From the NCBI GenBank assembly GCA_000320545.1, contig ADNK01002623.1, positions 15,001 through 67,500 of the forward strand: a stretch of DNA of 52,500 bases, given 5' to 3'. This stretch comes from Bigelowiella natans CCMP2755 (lineage: Eukaryota > Cercozoa > Chlorarachniophyceae). The translations under genes and the position numbers were made by a program. The notes below the pieces were generated by a model that saw only the letters and a list, made by a program, of their open reading frames with translations, did no database searches and had not been told where the DNA came from. Of the stretch, positions 20,085 to 31,857 are shown in pieces (position 1 is the stretch's first letter; each line of letters begins with the position of its first letter).

Positions 20085-20539
20085 TCAAGTGGTGTGTGAA
20101 ATATATAAAAAGGGTGTACGAGTGCTCGAGAAGTCCTCCATTCCAGCAGCGAGGAGATTCAGTACATTCGATTGTTGTGTCTCATTCTGCTGGTATTGCT
20201 GCTGATGATCCTTTTCGAGCTCCCCAACCGAAGGTGATCCAATGGAAGAGGAGAACAATTCCTCATTGTAGGATGATGGTGTGGGAGAGGAGGAGGAAAT
20301 CAGGTCCTCAATGACAGTCGCATCGTCTTGTTTTGCGACAACAACAGCGTCGTCTTTGGATACTAGTGATCTCTTAGCCGTGATGGAAGTGGACACTTTT
20401 GCAGAAATAATCATATTTTCATTTGCTATGCTGAACATTTTGCTCGTTGCATTTACGGGAATTCGGTCATCGTTGGATGGTGATAGTGATGATGATGATG
20501 ATGAGGCAGGTACTGCTGGAACGGAGGAGGAATCGTTGA

Positions 20540-20573
<34 letters not shown>

Positions 20574-20608
20574 GGCAGGTACTGCTGGAACGGAGGAGGA
20601 ATCGTTGA

Positions 20609-20641
<33 letters not shown>

Positions 20642-20975
20642 CAAGGTTTGATACATGTTGCTTATTCATTTTAGCCTCCATCATTTTCAGATCCAGCGAC
20701 AATGTGCTGAGGAGAGTATTCTCCTTGGATTGGGTCCCCTCTGCGTTCCCACCCTCCAGATGATACTTATTTACATCTCTAGACTCTTCCAAAGCACGCG
20801 CACTAATTTCCGGGAATTCATGTAGTCCTTTCGAGAGGATGAAACACAAGATCGTGAACACTAGCCTAGATATACACGATCTGACCATCCTCAAACTGAA
20901 AGGCTGATGATGATTTACACCACCACTTCCCCCAACCAAGAGGTTACTGATGCTCAGCAGAGCCGCTGTGATCAA
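20085..20975 (-). CDS. Probable first exon: signal peptide plus Ser-rich ectodomain
   Basis: An open frame of 296 codons. A likely start is the internal Met before VRSCISRLVFTILCFIL, a good signal peptide ending near SKGLHEF. The rest is polar and Ser-rich, with two (TCA)n-encoded serine runs inside a duplicated unit (FNDSSSVPAVPA twice) and a Gln-rich tail. The frame closes at a TGA at 20085, but a donor probably lies shortly before it. Direction, spacing and exon style suggest it is the 5' exon of the minus-strand membrane protein that follows. Confidence 0.5.
20500..20645. repeat. Tandem duplication with embedded GAT microsatellite
   Basis: A unit of roughly 65-70 bp (GGCAGGTACTGCTGGAACGG ... 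then GAT repeats) occurs twice in direct orientation. It is inside the open frame of the putative first exon and encodes the repeated serine-run segment. Confidence 0.8.
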
Positions 20976-21433
20976 GGGATGATGGTACTACAAGTGGGAT
21001 ATTAGTCCAAATAGGGTTGTCGTAGCTACGGAAACCCCACTATTATCTCCAAAAGCTAGCTAGTACACCTGCATTTGGTGCATGAACAATTATAGAAATA
21101 CCGAATCCTGAGGACAAGTTGGAGAGTTTCTGATCATCTCTCAAACAAAAGTAGGTCGTCTCCAAAGAATCTCCAGATATATACAGATATAGATATCCTC
21201 TGATCACGTAGCATGTCTATTGCATAATGTTTTATTCAAAACTGCAGCATTTGAGAACGATATTGGTAAAAACGTCCTGCGTTTTTATTCTTTAAGTCAG
21301 CAACCGAAGAGCACCACCGACCTACGAATTTGACGACTTCCTGACTTCCTGACTTCCTGACAGCAGCAGGGGGAGATAGACTTTTGAATGAATTGTTTGT
21401 CAAGGGAATGAACTAATACACACAAATATCTGG

Positions 21434-21737
21434 GTGTATAAGAAGGATGTCGATTCGGTGGCCATCAAATCCATTGCGTCATCGTTATCTTGGAGTACAT
21501 CTACCAATCTATCTCTTAGCGGCATCGTGCCGTTTAGCGATGAGAACATTCGCCTACAGCAGAAGACCAACATCCCCTGCCCTCTTTCTCCAAGGGTACA
21601 TCAGAAATTTAATTAAGGACTCACCTCTGTTTCAAATTATTGTATTTATGCATCGATACCCCCCTCCGCAGAGTCCACCACTCACTCCCACTCACATTTT
21701 TAAACACATGTTATTTGCACAGCAGCAGCACGGTTGA
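21434..21737 (+). other. Possible upstream exon of the phosphatase gene, uncertain
   Basis: Two overlapping frames are open. One, starting MSIRWPSNPLRHRYLGVHL, is Arg/Ser/Leu-rich like an organelle presequence and ends near CAAGG|GTACATC, a possible donor. Its phase does not match the next candidate exon, so I do not join it. Confidence 0.25.
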
Positions 21738-21757
21738 CCCTTTGAACCTCCATTGCG

Positions 21758-22921
21758 ATGATACTGCTAACATTATTGGGTACTTCTGTACAAATTATTT
21801 TCTTTTTTCGTACGTGCAATCTAGGGGGGTTGGCAGGTGAAGAGAGAGAAAATTCTAACTTGAATGAGGTTTTATACTGGATTAATCAAAATGATATGAT
21901 ACGCTTCAGAACCACCTGCAACCTTCCTTCGTTAGCCACCACGCACTCATTATCAGTAAGCGTGCAGAGTACACAGAGAGTACGGACATTATTACACAAA
22001 TTTGACAACGAAGTGGGGAGGCGGATGCATGGCAGTAGTTCCAGCGGTGCAATATGGAAAGGAGGAGGAGGGACGGATAATCAACAGCTACTGCAGCAGC
22101 AGCAGGATTTGCTTCAAATGCACATTGTTGATCTTCCCGAACTTCGAGGAGCTCAGATATGTCTGTAAAGTTCTTTGTGTCAATAGTGATAGCGACATGT
22201 TCGAATCATAGTTAGATTTTCAGGTTTCCTCTAGTGCGTGCACGAGAGTAGTGGCATTCACAGCCCCCGCCCCCCCAACCATTTTTTAGTTACATGCTAA
22301 ACCATAGGTATTTGCCCCTGTCCTGGCAAGCGACAGCGTGACCTGGCACTTGACTTGAATCGACTTAGTGAGTGGGGGGCGCAGGCTGTAGTGACATTAA
22401 TTGAGAATTCTGAGATGAAAATGCTCCAAGTTCCTCAAATTGGAGAAGAGGTTGTGCATCTCGTAGCATATATGTTCATTCTCATGGTCTTAATAAGCAT
22501 TGACGATTTTGTCAGCATCATCATCATCATCTTCATCATTATCATCATCATTGTACCAATATCAAAGGTGGAGCGACGTGGGATGCGTTGGCTTCATTGT
22601 CCCATCACCGATTTTTCTGCACCAAGCGAGCCTTTCGAGACCCCGTGGCGGTCAGCAGGACGAGAGGTCCGAAAGATCCTCAGGGGAGGAGGCAAGATCG
22701 TTGTGCATTGCAGGGGGGGGATTGGCAGGGCGGGCACAGTGACATCGAGGCTCCTGCTGGAACTAGGCCTCGTCGCGAGTGCTCAAGACGCCCTTATTCG
22801 AGTTAGGAAATCTCGTCCCGGTGCAGTGGAGACCATCGAGCAGGAGCAACACCTTGAAACAGTACAACGCATAACGGACAAGGAAGAAGATGACGGTGAA
22901 GGTGATTTCAATGAGCAGTGA
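21758..22921 (+). CDS. CDKN3-like dual-specificity phosphatase of bacterial type
   Basis: Exons: up to 22160, 22308-22450 and 22568-22921, with donors and acceptors in phase. The catalytic loop is VHCRGGIGRAGT (HCx5R), near residue 120 of the last two exons. Upstream are CPGKRQRDLALDLNRLSEWG and QAVVTLIE, then MRWLHCPITDFSAP with the general-acid Asp. The tail SRPGAVETIEQEQHLETVQR matches the CDKN3 / bacterial cyclin-dependent kinase inhibitor 3 family. It should dephosphorylate phospho-Ser/Thr/Tyr proteins in the cytosol. The first part (21758-22160), with Gln-rich and Gly-rich runs, is unassigned and its start is uncertain. The intron 22451-22567 is 117 bases, in frame and stop-free; homologues align without it. 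The closest resemblance, from memory of the family, is to bacterial proteins, so lateral transfer is possible. Confidence 0.85.
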
Positions 22922-23778
22922 TGAGATGTGGTTAGTAGAAATCACATAAAAACATATTTGGCGGCTATTGTTACATATTTTCTGGGTCTAAAGCCTAAAA
23001 GACAAATAATCGAGTAAATTAAAATTAAAAAACATTGGTGTATGAGTCTGCTTTCGCCGTGGTCGGTGATGTAATTGCATCTGCAGTTGCTGGTGATGTG
23101 CACTACCCCTACATTAAATCCCTCATAAGTGGCGCTCTATAGCTCAGCAGCCTCATTATCCAGGTTGCGCTGCTCATTAGCATAAGAGCCCAAGTAAATA
23201 TATAAGACATTATACTGAGTCTGTCTCCATTTAGCTAGCGAAGGACAGGCATAATACGCAGCATCTGCATATGTATGCAAAACAAGTGCTTGCATGATGC
23301 GCCACGGTCATCTAAGCTAGCTCATTATCGGTAATAACAATAACGTACAGATTGAGATGGAGCATACTGTGACACTAGTCCGCGATGCAGGTTTACTCGC
23401 TCGTGCCGCCTCGTATGATGTTTGTACCGGCAATATCCAAGTGTGTAGCATACATTGTGCCTGCAGCTATAGCGCATGCAAAGCAACCCAACGTCTAGTT
23501 GCATGCAGCTGATGAGATGTTACATCCCACATATGCACTTCTAGGCATATCCAATGATGAGCGCAAATAAAAAGGTTGTACGTACGTCAGGATGCACAAC
23601 ATGTGATCATCTTCGTGTCCATGGCAAACCTGTATACATGCATGTGTCGTATCAATGCGACAATGGCCCAGCCCGTGCTTCGATACACCATGGCTGCGCG
23701 ACTATAACACGACATACATACGATGCTGATTATTACTACTTAGCTCGTCACCACGTTGCATGTTCACCGATCCTTCTA
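22922..23778. other. Intergenic region between convergent genes
   Basis: No coding signal on either strand. It is rich in TGCATG words and has a composition different from the microsatellite-rich gene regions. Confidence 0.5.
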
Positions 23779-26094
23779 TTAATCAACAACCGCAAAGGCT
23801 TTCCCCCTTGGATGCTCTCTACGATGATTCCGTCCAGACATCGTCTTCTTCACGTTCCTAATTGCTTTGAGTATATCTTTTCCGTTCCCGTCATCCCGAA
23901 GTGCAGCAACTATTTCATCTGTGTCCTTGCCATCCTTCAACAGCTCTGTAACTCGTTGTTCAAGTGTTTTCTTGGGTGTGTTCGTTTCCCCCTTCATCTT
24001 AGGGTGAAAAGACTTCTGTGCGTCAAAACCTTTCTTCGTTTCTCGCATAATTCCCTCTACGAACTCCTCGAGAGTAATCATACCATCTTTGTCCAGATCA
24101 TAAACGGACATGCTTGCGCGTACATCGCCCCGTGTGACTTCTCGCTTCGGATCAGTCTGTGATATTCGATCCAACCGCATGTACTTCTCCATTTCCACCT
24201 TGCTCAGGATTCCTGATGTGTTTTTGTCTGCCTCAACAAAAAACTTCTTATTCTCTGCCCAATTCTCGAATGCATGGTCAGTCGAATGAAGAAGCATCTG
24301 ATGGACGTACTCTTTATAAGATATCGATCCGTTTCCGTCGGCATCCAGAGGCGAGAATATCTCCAATACATCGTCCTTATTAACAAGCCTCTTTCGATTT
24401 CGTGCCTCCCATGCCCTTGCCATCAATTGCAGGCGCTCCTCTTCCTTTGCCAGTAAGTGCAGTCGCATTTCCTTAAAATCAATGTGCCCTGAGTCATCTC
24501 GATCAATGTCGTGAAAGGCTTTTTCTACCAATCTATATAGGGTTCTTCCCTCCTTATGCGACCGGCATTGCTTGTGTGTGAGCAAAAAGTTGATGTATTT
24601 CTCTTCCAGCTCGCTGGTCTGCGAGGAATATGGTAAGGTCACGCAATTCCCGTCGAAATTCTCTGCACGTTGTTTGATCTTAAATTCCAATAGTTTCCCG
24701 TCGTTCGCTTTTGCTTTCCACTTCAGTTTTCCCCCAATCCTATTTATGAATGTATTCGTAGGGATACAGCACTCAAACCATTCCTCATTTGGATTCTTGG
24801 GCGTTGCTCCTTCTGCTGGGAAAGGCAGACCTCTGATCATGATATAATCCCCTTGCCGTATCACCAGTCTCTGGATATGCATGTCTGTAGAATGCAATTG
24901 GTTTGTAGTAGTACAGTGATATCGCTCAACGAAAATTAATTTCATAGTTATAATTTAGCCCATCAAAAAACACAATGGGCAATCGCGCACGACATAAGAT
25001 GTGTTACATCGTACCCGGATCGAGTTGAATAATAGCGTAGTCGTCTTCCATCTTGAATCGTTTTACTCCTGGCACCCACTCTCTCGTGGCTTTTTCGATC
25101 ATGGCCTTGCGGTAAATCTCGCAAGCCTCTCCCACCTTCTTCGCACAGGGTGAAAATCGCTCCTTCTGTATCTTCTTGATATCATCCTTCTCCCCTTCGT
25201 TCAGGTCACATTCTAGCACCATCTTGAAAGCCATTTTCTCTCGTATACTGGGCTCTTTGATATCCTATATGATTGAAGTGAAAGAAGGATAAAAGTCTAG
25301 CGCTCATCACATGTTTTTGATGTATATTGCAGTAGGTAGATTTACATGTACATAATATATATATATATATATATATATATGCATATTGTGTGTGTGTATG
25401 TGTGTATGTGTGTATGTGTGTATGTGTGCTTGTGTGTGCTTGTGTGTGCTTGTGCAGTTCATCCCATCTAATTTGCAACTCTGTATTCTAGCTTGGTAGA
25501 CAGTAAATAACCTTTGTGGAGTAAGGAATTCCACTCTCATGCAGGATTATGTAGTTGCTGGAAGGAGTAACGTTTGCCACTGTGATCCAAAACCCGTTTG
25601 GGTCAAAATCGTTCAATATCGGCAACCCTATTTTAATTAAGAAAATCTTTATTGAATACGTTCTTGTCATGATAATTATACTGAGTACTACCCTGGAATT
25701 TAATGTAAGAGTTGTTGTGACGGATGTTCGGATCAGCAACGTTCCATATGTGCTCTCGAAAATTGTGCTGAAATTGGACTTGCATCGCTCCAGGGTCTAA
25801 CTTGCTCCCCAGACTAGAGGATTATAAATGTTACACTATTTTTTTTAATATGAATATTGCCCTCAATATCGCCATCCTTCAATCATCGAACAATGATATA
25901 TGCGACTAAATATCAACAAGGGGAATGGCAATGCCAAATGTCAACCGGGAAATTCATTACCTTGAGACGCGTTTGATTTTGGCCGAAATCCAGCCAAGTT
26001 GATACGATACCGTTTGCTTCTTGCCCTCCGTCTTATCGTTGGTATCACATGATTTAAGGTCTTTTTCATCCTTTCTCTCCTCCTCTCTGCCTTT
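23779..26094 (-). CDS. Protein with four EF-hands (5' exons incomplete)
   Basis: Exons on the minus strand: 26094-25961, 25804-25692, 25627-25512, 25264-25015 and 24884-23779. All joins keep phase (2, 1, 0, 1). Four canonical 12-residue calcium loops are visible in the last exon: DRDDSGHIDFKE, DADGNGSISYKE, DKNTSGILSKVE and DLDKDGMITLEE. The C-terminus is basic (KTMSGRNHRREH). The upstream ~270 residues have no family I recognise; landmarks are SYQLGWISAKIKRVS, NDFDPNGFWITVANVTPSSN and RQGDYIMIRGLPFPAEG. One more candidate exon (RDNMLIHLHLDLLSLK) lies near 26.15 kb. The initiator is not found. Likely a calcium-sensing regulatory protein; partner unknown. Confidence 0.8.
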
Positions 26095-26346
26095 CTGTTG
26101 GAATTTGTATCAAATTGAGGGACGTATATTCTAGTCTTGCAGACCTTCAGGGATAGAAGATCTAAATGGAGATGAATGAGCATGTTGTCTCTCTAAAATC
26201 GTGTAAAATTTATACATTCAATTACGTTAGGGGGTATCGGTCCTTTGCCAGCCCCACAGCCCATGCCTCGAATACCAGAGAGCAACCCGATATATGTCTT
26301 AACGCAACACTGCTGGCTAGCTATCCTTCCGTTGTTCTTACTTTCG

Positions 26347-26391
<45 letters not shown>

Positions 26392-27095
26392 CTTCTCTGT
26401 GTGTTCTGCTCTGGTAGATCTTTACAGATACTCGTTACTCGTACAAGTTTAGTCGTAACGCACACCATGCGATGCCTCAAAACTTGTTTCTCTGCTCCTC
26501 CTCCTCCTCCTCGATATCCACCCGAGATTCCTAAATAACGAATTGGGAGTCTCCAAAGATCTCCTTGTATACCCTGGAAAAAACGGTATTGAGAGTAGTT
26601 ACATTGTGGCGACGTCCGTTTTGTAATGTCACAGTAGATAATGCTCCTGCATTTTCATTATTCTGATGTATTGTATGAGGATCTAGTTGGTCTTAATAAC
26701 GATCGTAGCTTGTACTTCAACTTCCTACATAACTACTGCAACTGACTCCAGACCTCCACTCCAAAAATACAACAGAAGAGAGGGGGAGAGAGAGAGAGAG
26801 ACGGTGCTAATACGACGAGGAGGAGGAGAACAAGAAGAAGAAAGGAGGAGAAACTTCCATAACTCTAATCCACTAACTGTCGCCGGTCCTCACGGTACAA
26901 TCCCCTCCTCTTCTGCTGCTAGACCGTAGTCTATGTTTAAGACCTCCTGTAATGCAGCTGCAGAATGCACTGCCAAACCACTCGACATCAGGACAATTCT
27001 CTCCATGCTAATACAAATGGCTATGAAACTTTTAAACCACGGCGTGACTTTGTTCCAACTTGCCATCTCTGTAGATTATACCTGCTGGGCACACC
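26095..27095. other. Region between divergent EF-hand and DNAAF5 genes
   Basis: It contains a (CT)n tract at about 26348-26392, (GA)n and GAG runs near 26780-26850, and possible 5' exons of the minus-strand EF-hand gene, for example an open piece reading GCSLVFEAWAVGLAKDRYPL. Promoters for both genes should lie here. No further gene is supported. Confidence 0.4.
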
Positions 27096-27395
27096 ATGAT
27101 GGATCATGATGACAAGGAGGAGGAGGTAGAAGAAACTCCTTTGGAGCTCACAGAAAACTGGCAACCTCTGGGAAATACATTGCCGCAGTTCAAAGCTGAT
27201 AAAAAAAAAAAAAAAAAGAAGAAGAAAAAGAAAAAAAAAGCAAAGCTCGATCCCATGCTTCGAGCGCTGATGGGGAATTCCAAACCTGTTGCACCAGTAA
27301 ATGCGGTGGAACCAGAAGAGATAGAGGGGGAAGGGGACACCAGAGCACAGGAAACAGATAAACTATTCGCCAATATGGAGGTTGATCCTTATTGA
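27096..27395 (+). CDS. Acidic/poly-Lys ORF, probable first exon of DNAAF5
   Basis: ATG ATG at 27096 opens 99 codons: an acidic start (MMDHDDKEEEVEE), a run of 13 lysines from an A-rich tract, then KLDPMLRALMGNSKPVAPVN and an acidic tail ending LFANMEVDPY. A possible donor, ATG GAG|GTTGAT, near the end would join in phase 0 to the acceptor TTTTCAG|GAGTAT at 27538. It may instead be a separate small protein. Confidence 0.45.
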   Translation: MMDHDDKEEEVEETPLELTENWQPLGNTLPQFKADKKKKKKKKKKKKKAKLDPMLRALMGNSKPVAPVNAVEPEEIEGEGDTRAQETDKLFANMEVDPY

Positions 27396-27537
27396 ATTAT
27401 TATTGTGAATATGTGTGGGTTATGTGGTGGTGGGTATTGGTGTGTTCGAAGAGTTTACATTTTTGTATATGTTTGACGGTGTACAACTTTCTCATCCAAG
27501 TATTGATCTATGGCAACTCTACCTCCGCACTTTTCAG

Positions 27538-27887
27538 GAGTATCCGGCGAATTCTCTGAAGACACTTGGCAGAAAAAAGAATAATGTGAAAGTAGAAGTT
27601 GTCGACTTGAACGCAGATGATGGAGACAATAGCATCGTTCATCACAACACTGTGACAACAGGGAGAAAAGGGGGGGTACGCGCTGTGTTTCAAGCCGAAA
27701 AACTTGATCTGGAAGCGATTCTTGCTTCCATACAAAAAGATCTAAACACGCTCTCGGAATCAAGCAGAATGAAAAGGCAGAGAGCTCTTGTTCGACTTCA
27801 GACTGATTTCGAGCATCTTTTCTTGAGGGCAAAGAAAGAGACCTATGAACGTAGCAAGAAGGACGCCAAGGAAACCAAGGTATAAAT

Positions 27888-27943
<56 letters not shown>

Positions 27944-29280
27944 TCTAGCTATTTTTTAATATATTTTCCTCTTACATAGTTTCACCACCTGATGAGACAG
28001 TACTCCGATTAATGACAATTTTTCGTTCAGGTGGCGGTAGTAGCAAATTCGAGGAAGCAACAGGACAAGATAGACTCTTTTGGTGGGTTGGGGGGAAAGG
28101 ACGCTCTCTCTTTCAGCAGTAGTCCTGTCCGGACCTTCCTTTCATCGCTTCTAGTAAGCGTTGCAAAGCCGATACTAAAACGGTTCGGGGACTCTGCGGA
28201 AAAATGCAGAGAAGTCGGAGTGGGTATTATCTCTGGATTTGCTGAATATGTAACAAATGTGTCACAATTTCTACCATTCATCATTCCCGTTTTGCGTCAT
28301 CGCATGTCAAGCAAGTCGCCTCACCCATACTTCTCGAAGAGAATCAGTCTTATGGGCGCCCAAGACGAGCTGGCAGACGTGAGAGAGGAGAATGAAGATG
28401 ACGAAACTCTCTTTGCCTGGACAACTCCAGATCCTTTGGAAGACTCAGAGGAGATACGTCTGCTGAACATGAAGCTGCTCCACCTTATAATTCAACGCTG
28501 CCAGCACCAACTCTTCCCTTTTCTAAACGACGTCGTCACATTGCTAGTTCTTGGCCTCGGCGACAGATTCCCGGATGTCAAACAGGAGTGTTTTGCTTGC
28601 ATTGTAAAGGTTTGCGAGCTGTTTCCTGTAAGAATACGAGGTTGTAGCGTCGATTTGTGCAAGATTACCATGCCGTCCCTCAAACATAAGCTCTCTAGAA
28701 TACGAATCAGCGCAATCCACGCTACCAAAGCATTGATTGTGGCGGGTGCAGCTCAGGCTATACGGACTCTAACTGCATTCCGGGAACATAATGTAATTGT
28801 TCTAAAAGCTTTCTTTCACGGGGAATCAAGAGTAAACTATTTTGCGTCTTTGTGTGAGGACAGCAATTCTCGTGTGAGGCTAGAATTCTTTAATTGTATG
28901 AACTTCTTAATGACCAAGCTGCACGAGCGCGCTAACTTCGAGACGTTGTTGATGCCCTATGTCATCGCCGGGCTCTTCGATCAGTGTGAGGAGATCCAGC
29001 AGAATGCACTTAACACTATCCAGGCTCTTGGAATCGAACACGAGGAATGGAACAAGGACAAGTTGGATGACAGAAAATACTACGCCAAGCTAGCGGAACG
29101 TGTGTCCATGAAGCACAGGCTCGAGGGGCTGGAGCACCTCTACCCAGTACCGCATACCAAACGCCCAGGTATAGGGGCAAGAGAGGTGGTCATGAAATTC
29201 ACCACCCGACTGCTTTCGCCTCTTCTCCGAGAGTTGGATGATTGGAAAAGTGGTCCAAAGTAAGAATGAATAAATTTCTC

Positions 29281-29315
<35 letters not shown>

Positions 29316-31857
29316 GTTATATCGATGTTTCTGACATGTAGGATCAATACTTTCAACCTACTACTTCCAAACATATATACCTACCTTCTGGCCCGTATTG
29401 CAGAGAAATATTTTGCGTTCCCTTCTTCCCCTTTATTCTAACCATTCTCCATCTTCTGCTTCATTAAGGTACCGGGCAGCTAAGCTACTGCAGATCCTGC
29501 TGATCTACACAGAGGACTACATAAATGACGAGGTTCAGGGCATCGTCACCACCCTTACAAAGCAGGTGGCGGACCCCGAGATTGGATCTGAAATTGCGGT
29601 GTGTTTGAAGCTATTGGGTCGATTTGCAGATTTTAATGTCCTTCTTAGTGAGGTTCGCCGTAATCTGGAGAGCAATAGCGCAGATGATTCCAAGCAGGAA
29701 AGAACCCTACTTAGTCTTAGCTACCTTATTCAAGGGGCACCCCCTGCAATAGCAGCATCATATCTTTGTGATATCCTACACTTGATATCCATCCCTGATG
29801 TGCTTCATGTCAGAGAGTCCGGGAATTTGGTGGCCTACTTCCGCCTCTGTGAGGTCCTTGGAGGCCTGATGATGAGACTAGATCCTGCACAGTTTCAAGC
29901 TCAAGTCAATTCCCATAGACGGCAGCAGCAGCCCAGAAGACACACTAGCGGGGAGAGATGTGGTAAAAATAACAGCACCAAAGTGAAGGGCTCGATGGCT
30001 GAATCGAATTACTACTTCTTCAAGAGTACGAACGCAGAGACAGCTAAGAACTTCCGTCCTATTCCGCTTGATAGCAAGGCAAAGAAAACCATACGAAACA
30101 TGGATCAGGATAGCGTAGTTGTAGTGTATGAAAAGGACGACGACGGAAAAAAAACAGCAGGACGGCTAGTGACTAGAGAAGTGTTGATCGAGATATTCAG
30201 GATCCAGGTTGGATTGCAAGCTTTGCTTGACCTATCTCCCCCCAAAAAATGGGGCTTAGACCACCAACAACGGCTCTTGGCCGTGAGGGCGCTCAATACA
30301 TGCCAATCAGGTGTGCAGCTGCAAATGAGCAGCTTGAGCGGTGGTAGTTGTCATGACGACGACAACTACGACACTAGTGCTACCACCACAACAGCAACAG
30401 CAGAGGAGATGGTGAGCAATCAACTACCACCAAAACCTGATGGGAAAACGGTGAGTGGTATTTGTATTGGTGGGGGTGGTAGCAGCAGTAATAGTATAAG
30501 TAGTAGTTGCGGTAGTCCCAAAGTAGTAGATACTCTTGTTGAAGAGCTTCTGAAACGACAAGTGACTGAGTGTTCTCAATCACCGAATACTTACACATCC
30601 AACGCTTATGGTATCTTGGTTTTAAAGTGGCTTAGTGCCCATGTTGTTCCAACAACAACTCAAGAGGATGATAGTAGTAGGAGGAGGAGGAGTACCAGCA
30701 GTGGTAGCAGTAGCAGTAGTAAAAGCAATAGCATCATCGGTAGCGGTATATTGTACATTACACGTTCTCTGCTCAAGTGCATTTTAGCCACGAAGGGGGA
30801 GGTAGTAAGTCCTAATAGTGTGACAGCAGTAGTAGGGGAGTACTTTGAAAGCCTTCTCCACATACTTCGCAATTGCAGTCAAAGTCTGCTTCTCACTACC
30901 ACCGGAGCAGCAGAAACCATTAGTTCTGTCCTTTCAAGTGGTTTGGAAGAGTACACCTGGTCACTCTTCCAAGCTTTGTTGCGGACTACGACAATGACGA
31001 CAACGATGCCAACGACCGTGATGCAACTCGTGAAATACCAAGGTGAAGAGAAGAAGGGTATTACAAGCAAGGTCAAAAATAAGAAGAGTGCAGATGTTAT
31101 TGCAGCTACGGTGGCGAAGAGGATGGAACTAGCGAGAATTGTTATTTTAATAATCCGCGTGCTTAGTGGGGCATTGCAAACGAAGATACTCCCCTCGGTC
31201 CCTAGAAACTTGGCATTGGTACTTGGAAGGACTCTCGCTTTGCAGCCGTTTTTGGACTATTACCACCAAAATTCGTCAGAGAACGATCGATTAATCTTGA
31301 AGGATTTCGTAGTAGCAAGCTTACTGCTAAAAGAAAAGCAACAAAAGGAGAAGGAGGAGGAAGGGAACAAATCACAGCAGCATCAACATGGTCACGACAA
31401 GAAGAAATTCATGATGGGGCCAGAACTTGAGTTCCTAGTCGCGACCTATGCACTATTATTATACAATGATAGCAATATTCGTGATAATAATAGCGATGAT
31501 CGTCTGCAAGCAGTGGGCCAGTTAGAAAACCTAAAATGTCTGCTTGGCGCTACTAACGTAGTAGTAGTACACAATGAGGAGAAAGAAATGGAACAAGCAG
31601 TAGTGCTACTGGGAGGGGAGAAAAATGGGGGGGACATTAGCAAAGCTATCACTGAGCTGTGTGGGACTTTCTGCATGTCAGGCAGAGCTACAATGAATGA
31701 AATTCCTCTCGTAGAAGCACTATTCTCTCAGCTCTACACGAAGCACGAGCAAACCTTCATGGAAGCTGTCAAGCGATATGAGCATGTAGAGCTGGTCAAA
31801 GAGTTAAAAGACCGGGTAGTTAATGCTAGAAGAAGCACATCCAAGCTAGTTAAATGA
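27538..31857 (+). CDS. DNAAF5: Dynein axonemal assembly factor 5 (HEATR2) homologue
   Basis: Exons 27538-27879, 28031-29259 and 29469-31857 join in phase (0, then 2), about 1,320 codons ending TGA TGA. DNAAF5 is a cytoplasmic HEAT-repeat protein that helps preassemble axonemal dynein arms. The family landmarks are clear: EKCREVGVGIISGFAEYV, LNDVVTLLVLGLGDRFPDVK, then HTKRPGIGAREVVMKF spliced before LDDWKSGPKYRAAKLLQILL. The third exon carries low-complexity insertions (Ser, Thr, Gly and Lys/Glu runs from triplet repeats), which make the protein much longer than the ~850-residue human one. The second intron (29260-29468) holds an (AGT)n run; the first holds a (CT)n run of about 50 bases. The first ~95 codons may lie in 27096-27395. 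Confidence 0.9.
27892..27941 (+). repeat. (CT)n microsatellite in DNAAF5 intron 1
   Basis: About 25 CT units lie just after the donor AAG|GTATAAAT, on the sense strand, and make the 5' part of the intron pyrimidine-rich. Confidence 0.95.

Noticed and set aside
23554..24162. 202-codon plus-strand ORF
   Set aside because: From about 23779 it is antisense to the EF-hand gene, whose motifs are unmistakable; the rest is TGCATG-rich intergenic sequence.
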